Below are positions 7,157-11,037 of a stretch of 11,037 nucleotides of DNA, piece by piece. How positions within the stretch are numbered: the stretch's first letter is position 1; each line of letters begins with the position of its first letter. Location of the stretch: positions 1-11,037 of the forward strand of contig JAFGPH010000081.1 of NCBI GenBank assembly GCA_016926135.1, given 5' to 3'. The stretch is from Deltaproteobacteria bacterium (GTDB lineage: Bacteria; Desulfobacterota; DSM-4660; Desulfatiglandales; HGW-15). Under the pieces are notes generated by a model. It made no database searches. It was not told the origin of the DNA and saw only the letters and a program-made list of their open reading frames with translations. The translations under genes and the position numbers were made by a program.

Positions 7157-7977
7157 ACAGAAGGGGTCCCTGGAGGCCCAAGAAGAGGCTCGGCCAGCAT
7201 TTCCTCAGGACGGAGGGGGTCATCCATGAAATCATATCCAGGGTCGGTTTCAGCGCGACCTCCCACATCCTGGAAGTGGGGGCGGGGCTGGGGGCCCTCA
7301 CAATTCCCCTGGCGCGGTCGGTAGGACACATCTATGCCGTGGAGAAGGACTCCGGCCTCACGGAGAGACTCGGCCGTGAACTCCTTCGGAAGGGCATTCA
7401 CAACGTGACCCTTTACAACCAGGACATCCTCAAAACGGATTTCGAAGAATTGCCCGTCCCTTGTGGAGAAAAACTCTGCGTGATCGGCAATCTCCCCTAC
7501 AACATCTCCAGCCCCTTTCTGGAAAAACTTATCGACAACCGCGGCAGGGTCTTCAGGGCGGTCCTCATGTTCCAGTTGGAGGTCGCCAGAAGGCTGACCG
7601 CCTCTCCAGGCAACAAGGACTATGGCGGCCTCACCGTTATGGTGCAGTACCATGCCTCCCTCACCCCTTTGCTGGAGGTCTCCCCGGAGGCCTTCTACCC
7701 CGTCCCGAAGGTGAAGTCCATGGTGGTGGCCCTGGATTTTGACAGACCCCATCCGAGAAGGGCGAAGGACGAAGAGACGCTGAAGAGGGTGGTGCGCGGG
7801 GCCTTCTCCCACCGGCGGAAGACACTCCTCAACTCACTCAGGGGGAGTCTGCAGGCCTTGTCCACCGAGACCCTGCTCAAGGTCTTCGATGAGTGCCGTA
7901 TCGATCCGCGGCAACGGGCCGAAACCCTCGGCATTGACGACTTCCTCTGTCTGAGTTCCCGGCTATCCCTTTCTTGA
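7135..7977 (+). CDS. rsmA: 16S rRNA dimethyladenosine transferase RsmA (KsgA)
   Basis: RsmA dimethylates two adjacent adenosines (A1518/A1519 in E. coli numbering) near the 3' end of 16S rRNA, using S-adenosylmethionine, as a late step of 30S assembly. The protein is about 280 residues from the TTG start, normal for the family. It shows KKRLGQHFL (16-24), the SAM-binding loop EVGAGLGALT, the acidic AVEKD that ends the second strand, and the catalytic NLPYNIS motif (119-125). C-terminal features are VPKVKSMVV and AFSHRRKTLLNSL. The basic N-terminal extension before KKRLGQ is longer than in E. coli. If GTG 7108 were used it would be 9 residues longer still. It overlaps the DUF2062 gene by 22 bases. 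Its stop codon lies within a TTGACA hexamer that may be the -35 of the next transcription unit. Confidence 0.96.
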   Translation: MAAARGLNRRGPWRPKKRLGQHFLRTEGVIHEIISRVGFSATSHILEVGAGLGALTIPLARSVGHIYAVEKDSGLTERLGRELLRKGIHNVTLYNQDILKTDFEELPVPCGEKLCVIGNLPYNISSPFLEKLIDNRGRVFRAVLMFQLEVARRLTASPGNKDYGGLTVMVQYHASLTPLLEVSPEAFYPVPKVKSMVVALDFDRPHPRRAKDEETLKRVVRGAFSHRRKTLLNSLRGSLQALSTETLLKVFDECRIDPRQRAETLGIDDFLCLSSRLSLS

Positions 7978-8001
7978 CAAATGAGATCTCCGATGTTAAA
8001 T
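7974..8001 (+). promoter_or_regulatory. Possible sigma-70-type promoter for the deoxynucleoside kinase-panC unit
   Basis: A perfect TTGACA (7974-7979) overlaps the rsmA stop. TTAAAT (7996-8001, 4 of 6 to TATAAT) follows after 16 bases. The surrounding 7978-8040 is visibly AT-rich against a GC-rich background, which favours a promoter region. The -10 is imperfect and spacing alternatives exist. Confidence 0.4.
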
Positions 8002-8059
8002 ATCTTTGTTTTTGTGGCATTTGAACCTAGTACTATCGATTTGAGCTTCGTCCGGGAGA

Positions 8060-8103
8060 AATCCCCCCAACCCCCCTTTGGCAAAGGGGGGCGAGGGGGG
8101 ATT
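8060..8103. repeat. C-run/G-run inverted repeat (intergenic hairpin)
   Basis: A two-tier palindrome. Outer arms AATCCCCCC (8060-8068) and GGGGGGATT (8095-8103) pair perfectly. Inner arms CCCCCCTTT (8071-8079) and AAAGGGGGG (8083-8091) pair perfectly around GGC. An internal loop of AA opposite CGA lies between them. No T-run follows. This form is the type of dispersed palindromic repeat I associate with deltaproteobacterial and related genomes (from general familiarity, not a search). If transcribed it would make a very stable hairpin 35 bases before the kinase start codon. The rest of 7978-8138 shows no gene. Confidence 0.8.
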
Positions 8104-8138
8104 GACGTTCACTATGGTGAGCGTCGGGGTTAGGCCCA

Positions 8139-8780
8139 ATGCACCACTACATTGTCATTGAAGGTCCCCTGGGGGTGGGAAAAACGAGTCTGGCCCGGAT
8201 GCTGGCGGAGCGGATGGGCGCCCAGACCCTCCTGGAGGATGTGGAGGAAAACCCCTTTTTGACGAAGTTCTACCAGAGCCCCAGGAAGCACGGTTTTCAG
8301 ACCCAGATGTTCTTCCTGCTGAGGCGTTACCATCTTGCCCTTGAAATGGGCCAGATGGGGCTCTTTCAGAGGACCACGATTTCGGATTTCCTCTTTGACA
8401 AGGATCAGATTTTCGCCAGGGTCAACCTGGAGGAGAGCGAGTTGTGGCTCTACGAGCAATTGTATCAGATCCTGAAGAAAAGGGTGACGCCTCCGGACCT
8501 TGTCATCTTCCTCCAGGCCAGGACGGAGGTCCTCATGCACAGGATCAAGAGGAGGAACAAGAAGTACGAGAAGAATATCGGTTACAGGTACCTGGAGAGC
8601 GTCAACGAGGCCTTCAACGAGTTTTTCTTTCATTACACGGAGTGCCCCCTTCTGGTCGTGAACGCCTCTGAGATTGACTTCGTTCATGTGCCGGAGGACT
8701 TTGAGGATCTGGTGGAGAGAATCGGGTCCATGAAGTCGGGGGTGCAGTATTATATCCCCATGGGCTCCAAGAAGGGATGA
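8139..8780 (+). CDS. Deoxynucleoside kinase (dAK/dGK-like)
   Basis: A 213-residue P-loop kinase of the deoxyadenosine/deoxyguanosine/thymidine-kinase-2 family, which phosphorylates salvaged deoxynucleosides to monophosphates in the cytoplasm. It has the Walker A loop EGPLGVGKTS (8-17), the catalytic-Glu region LLEDVEENPFLTKFY (31-45), and SDFLFDKDQIFA (82-93) in place of the family's D/E-R-S segment. It also has strand DLVIFLQA (120-127), and a basic lid RIKRRNKKYEKN (135-146). The exact deoxynucleoside preference cannot be read; the usual Arg of the D-R-S motif appears replaced by Phe. The start ATG has only a weak AGG upstream. It ends 4 bases before panC, a neighbour pairing I recall from other deltaproteobacteria. 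A new transcription unit probably begins in the AT-rich gap upstream. Confidence 0.88.
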   Translation: MHHYIVIEGPLGVGKTSLARMLAERMGAQTLLEDVEENPFLTKFYQSPRKHGFQTQMFFLLRRYHLALEMGQMGLFQRTTISDFLFDKDQIFARVNLEESELWLYEQLYQILKKRVTPPDLVIFLQARTEVLMHRIKRRNKKYEKNIGYRYLESVNEAFNEFFFHYTECPLLVVNASEIDFVHVPEDFEDLVERIGSMKSGVQYYIPMGSKKG

Positions 8781-8784
8781 GGCG

Positions 8785-9645
8785 ATGCAGGTCATTGAGA
8801 GCGCGGAGGAGATGCAGCGTAGGAGCGAAGAACTCAGGCTCTCGGGGAAGACGCTGGGTTTTGTGCCCACCATGGGCTTCTTTCACGAAGGGCATCTGGA
8901 GCTGATGAGGGTGGCAGGAAAGCATGCTGACGTGGTCCTCATCAGCATCTTTGTGAATCCCGCCCAGTTCGGCCCGGGCGAGGATTTCGATGCCTATCCC
9001 CGGGACATGGAAGGGGATCTCGCCAAGGCCCGGGAGGTGGGGGTCGATGTGGCCTTTACCCCGTTGGCGGAGGAGATGTATCCGGAGGGTTCCGAGACCA
9101 CGGTGGCTGTGGCGAAACTGACGAAGCGCCTGTGCGGGCTATCGAGACCGTCTCACTTCGAGGGGGTTACCACGGTGGTGGCCAAGCTGTTCAACATCAC
9201 CAAACCCCATATCGCCGTCTTCGGGCAAAAGGACTACCAGCAGCTCACCGTCATTGCCAAAATGGTCAAGGACCTCAACCTGGACATTCAGATCGTCGGT
9301 GTGCCCACGTACAGGGAGCCCGACGGCCTTGCCATGAGTTCCCGCAACAGCTATCTGAGTGCGGAAGAGAGAAAGTCCGCGCTCTCTCTCAAGAAATCCA
9401 TGGATCTCGCCTCCAGGATGTTTGAGCGGGGGGTGAGGGACGCGGGCGGGATCAAGGCGGCCGCGGAAAGACTGATCCTGAACCAGCCACACACCAAGAT
9501 AGACTACGTTGCGCTGTGTCATCCCGTCACCCTGGAAGACGTGGATGTTCTCGGAGATGAAACACTGCTTGCCCTTGCCGTCAGGGTGGGCAGGACCAGA
9601 CTGATCGACAATTGCCTTCTGGGCAAAAGAGCCGGGGGATCATGA
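8785..9645 (+). CDS. panC: Pantoate--beta-alanine ligase (pantothenate synthetase)
   Basis: PanC condenses pantoate and beta-alanine with ATP to give pantothenate, the precursor of coenzyme A, through a pantoyl-adenylate intermediate. The 286 residues match the usual length. The nucleotidyltransferase signature is [11 protein letters not shown] (27-37, His34 and His37). It is followed by [20 protein letters not shown] (54-73), [22 protein letters not shown] (146-154), and the second ATP-binding element [15 protein letters not shown] (178-192). The Phe-Phe in the HEGH motif is a mild variant of the common Ala-Leu. A purine-rich GGGATGAGG precedes the ATG at 8785, just 4 bases after the deoxynucleoside kinase stop, so the two genes are likely co-transcribed. 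panB and panD are not in this window. Confidence 0.97.
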   Translation: MQVIESAEEMQRRSEELRLSGKTLGFVPTMGFFHEGHLELMRVAGKHADVVLISIFVNPAQFGPGEDFDAYPRDMEGDLAKAREVGVDVAFTPLAEEMYPEGSETTVAVAKLTKRLCGLSRPSHFEGVTTVVAKLFNITKPHIAVFGQKDYQQLTVIAKMVKDLNLDIQIVGVPTYREPDGLAMSSRNSYLSAEERKSALSLKKSMDLASRMFERGVRDAGGIKAAAERLILNQPHTKIDYVALCHPVTLEDVDVLGDETLLALAVRVGRTRLIDNCLLGKRAGGS

Positions 9646-9682
9646 ATCCCCTGAAAAGGAGAGAAGCAGAAAGGAGTATCCC

Positions 9683-10846
9683 ATGAGACCAGCCAATTTC
9701 CTATTTACTTCAGAATCGGTTACCGAAGGCCATCCGGACAAGGTAGCCGATCAAATATCCGACCATGTCCTGGACAGGATCCTGGAACAGGACCATCACG
9801 CCCGCGTGGCCTGTGAGACCCTGGTCACCACAGGGATGGCGGTCATTGCAGGCGAGATCACGACCTCGGCCTACGTGGACCTGCCAGAGGTGGTCCGTGA
9901 GACCATCAGGGATATCGGTTACAAGAATTCCTCCATGGGTTTCGACTGGGAGACCTGTGCCGTGGTTTCCTCCATCGACAAGCAGTCCCCGGATATCGCC
10001 CAGGGCGTGAACGGAAAGGGCCTCTTCAAGGAACAGGGGGCCGGGGATCAGGGCCTCATGTTCGGCTATGCCTGCAGGGACACGGACGTCTTCATGCCCA
10101 TGCCGATCTACCTGGCCCATGCCCTGACCCAGAGGCTGGCCCATGCCCGCAAGTCGGGCATCCTGCCCTGGCTGAGGCCGGACGGGAAGAGCCAGGTCAC
10201 GGTGGAATACGTGGAGAACAAGCCTGTCAGGGTTCACACCGTCGTCATTGCGGCGCAGCACAATCCGGAAGTGGATTACGAGACCCTGTGCCAGGCCATT
10301 ATCGAGGAGGTGATCAAGAAGGCGATCCCCTCTTCCATGCTGGACAAGGACACCCAGTTCTATATCAACACGACGGGCAGGTTCGTGGTCGGAGGACCTC
10401 TGGGCGACTGCGGGTTGACCGGCAGGAAGATCATCATGGATACCTACGGGGGGTTCGGGTACCACGGAGGGGGCGCCTTTTCGGGAAAGGACCCGAGCAA
10501 GGTGGACCGGAGTTCTTCGTACATGTGCCGTTACATCGTCAAGAACATCGTGGCTGCCGGGCTGGCCGAGAGGTGCGAGATCCAGGTGGCCTATACGATC
10601 GGCCGGGCCCAGCCCGTCTCCGTCATGGTGGGGGCCTGGGGCACAGGGGTCGTCCCGAGCGTCGAGCTCACGGAGATCGTCAAGAAGACCTTCGACCTCC
10701 GGCCCGCGGCCATCATCGAGAAGCTGGACCTGCTGAGACCCATTTTCAGGAAAACCACCAACTACGGCCATTTCGGCCGGGAACTCCCGGAGTTGACCTG
10801 GGAGAGGACGGATATGGTGGAAGATCTCAAGAGGGCGGTGAAATAA
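9683..10846 (+). CDS. metK: S-adenosylmethionine synthetase
   Basis: MetK joins methionine and ATP to make S-adenosylmethionine, releasing phosphate and pyrophosphate; it works as a cytoplasmic tetramer. The 387 residues are full length. Visible elements are [19 protein letters not shown] (8-26, with catalytic His17), the loop [12 protein letters not shown] (119-130), the [12 protein letters not shown] strand, DTYGG, and the phosphate-binding [16 protein letters not shown] (262-277). All three repeated alpha/beta subdomains are present. AAGGAG at 9671-9676 sits 6 bases before the ATG, a strong ribosome site. Only 37 bases separate it from panC, so there is no room for a SAM riboswitch directly upstream. 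The methyl-cycle enzyme AhcY follows. Four heptamer repeats begin right at the stop codon. Confidence 0.98.
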   Translation: MRPANFLFTSESVTEGHPDKVADQISDHVLDRILEQDHHARVACETLVTTGMAVIAGEITTSAYVDLPEVVRETIRDIGYKNSSMGFDWETCAVVSSIDKQSPDIAQGVNGKGLFKEQGAGDQGLMFGYACRDTDVFMPMPIYLAHALTQRLAHARKSGILPWLRPDGKSQVTVEYVENKPVRVHTVVIAAQHNPEVDYETLCQAIIEEVIKKAIPSSMLDKDTQFYINTTGRFVVGGPLGDCGLTGRKIIMDTYGGFGYHGGGAFSGKDPSKVDRSSSYMCRYIVKNIVAAGLAERCEIQVAYTIGRAQPVSVMVGAWGTGVVPSVELTEIVKKTFDLRPAAIIEKLDLLRPIFRKTTNYGHFGRELPELTWERTDMVEDLKRAVK

Positions 10847-10877
10847 AGGTTCAGGGTTCAAGGTTCAGGGTTCAGGG
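10847..10877 (+). repeat. Tandem heptamer repeat (A/G)GGTTCA x4
   Basis: Starting at the base after the metK stop: AGGTTCA, GGGTTCA, AGGTTCA, GGGTTCA, then GGG of a broken fifth unit. The alternating first base makes it also two copies of a 14-mer. It is a simple tandem array of unknown role. Related GGTTCA arrays may occur elsewhere in the genome, which cannot be checked here. Confidence 0.85.
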
Positions 10878-10913
10878 AAGAAACTGAAAATGGAACCAGG
10901 AGGTATCTGTTTG

Positions 10914-10945
10914 CAGGCTGCCGAAAGACATCTTTCAGCAGCCTG
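10914..10945. other. Hairpin in the metK-ahcY intergenic region
   Basis: CAGGCTGC (10914-10921) pairs with GCAGCCTG (10938-10945) and GAAAG (10923-10927) with CTTTC (10932-10936), with one C-A mismatch (10922/10937) and a four-base ACAT loop. This makes 13 base pairs. No T-run follows, so it is not a standard intrinsic terminator. It ends 4 bases before the ahcY ribosome site (AAGGAG, 10950-10955) and could tune ahcY expression or stabilise the mRNA. Confidence 0.6.
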
Positions 10946-10960
10946 ACGGAAGGAGCGACA

Positions 10961-11037
10961 ATGGATTACGACATCAGGGACATCAGCCTGGCGGAAAAGG
11001 GAAGACTCAGGATCGAATGGGCGGCCATGAGCATGCC
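10961..11037 (+). CDS. ahcY: Adenosylhomocysteinase, N-terminal fragment (runs off window)
   Basis: The first 25 codons read MDYDIRDISLAEKGRLRIEW and continue AAMSMP, the characteristic opening of S-adenosyl-L-homocysteine hydrolases, in which a DISLAE-G---IEWA pattern is conserved. The enzyme splits S-adenosylhomocysteine into adenosine and homocysteine, relieving product inhibition of methyltransferases. AAGGAG lies 5 bases before the ATG. Placement after metK is a logical activated-methyl-cycle pair. No catalytic residue or NAD-binding domain is inside the window, so the call rests on the N-terminus and context. Confidence 0.88.
   Translation, partial: MDYDIRDISLAEKGRLRIEWAAMSM

Noticed and set aside
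8060..8103. Intrinsic terminator for rsmA
   Set aside because: The stem is strong but is not followed by a T-run on either strand, and it resembles a palindromic repeat more than a terminator.
9646..9682. SAM riboswitch controlling metK
   Set aside because: Only 37 bases separate panC and metK, too few for any known SAM aptamer.
9710..10861. A 383-codon open frame on the minus strand opposite metK
   Set aside because: metK is unambiguous on the + strand. The antisense translation is low-complexity in Gly, Asp, Val and Arg with no recognisable family, as expected of GC-rich shadow frames.
10847..10960. SAH riboswitch upstream of ahcY
   Set aside because: SAH riboswitches precede ahcY in some proteobacteria, but I could not find their conserved core here; the region is explained by heptamer repeats plus one simple hairpin.
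1..11037. Mobile element, CRISPR array, defence or other novel system
   Set aside because: No transposase, integrase, attachment-site duplication, regularly spaced repeats or defence genes were seen. The gene content is core metabolism, RNA modification and one common signalling pair.

Overview
The window is a GC-rich, gene-dense stretch of bacterial chromosome in which all eleven recognisable protein genes lie on the + strand. Gene content and protein style point to a deltaproteobacterium in the broad sense (Desulfobacterota, sulfate-reducing or syntrophic type). The main pointers are a CHASE2-sensor serine/threonine kinase beside a PP2C phosphatase, a deoxynucleoside kinase next to panC, metK followed by ahcY, and G/C-run inverted repeats and heptamer repeats between genes. 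This placement is an inference from gene style, not a computed result.

Layout. Positions 1-1744: the 3' nearly complete part of aspartate kinase (lysC, start lost off the left edge), overlapping a small membrane-anchored SLBB plus helix-hairpin-helix protein (ComEA-like). Positions 1797-5417: a eukaryotic-type signalling pair, a large CHASE2 transmembrane Ser/Thr kinase and a PP2C phosphatase. They are separated by a 222-bp intergenic region that holds a direct and inverted repeat. Positions 5515-7977: a tightly overlapping tsaD - DUF2062 membrane protein - rsmA cluster for tRNA and 16S rRNA modification. Positions 7978-8138: an unusually AT-rich promoter-like stretch followed by a near-perfect C-run/G-run inverted repeat. 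Positions 8139-9645: deoxynucleoside kinase and panC, 4 bp apart. Positions 9683-11037: metK and the first codons of ahcY, separated by heptamer tandem repeats and a hairpin.

Functionally this is mostly housekeeping with a methyl-cycle flavour. LysC opens the aspartate pathway that leads to methionine, MetK makes S-adenosylmethionine, RsmA uses it on 16S rRNA, and AhcY clears S-adenosylhomocysteine. PanC supplies pantothenate for CoA, and the dNK salvages deoxynucleosides. The kinase/phosphatase pair is the only signalling module; its sensor side faces the periplasm and its ligand is unknown.

I found no mobile element, CRISPR array, rRNA, tRNA or defence system, and no convincing undescribed system. 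The items most worth a second look are the intergenic repeats, possible mini-ORFs at the panC/metK and metK/ahcY junctions, a possible internal lysC start, and the kinase/phosphatase pair.
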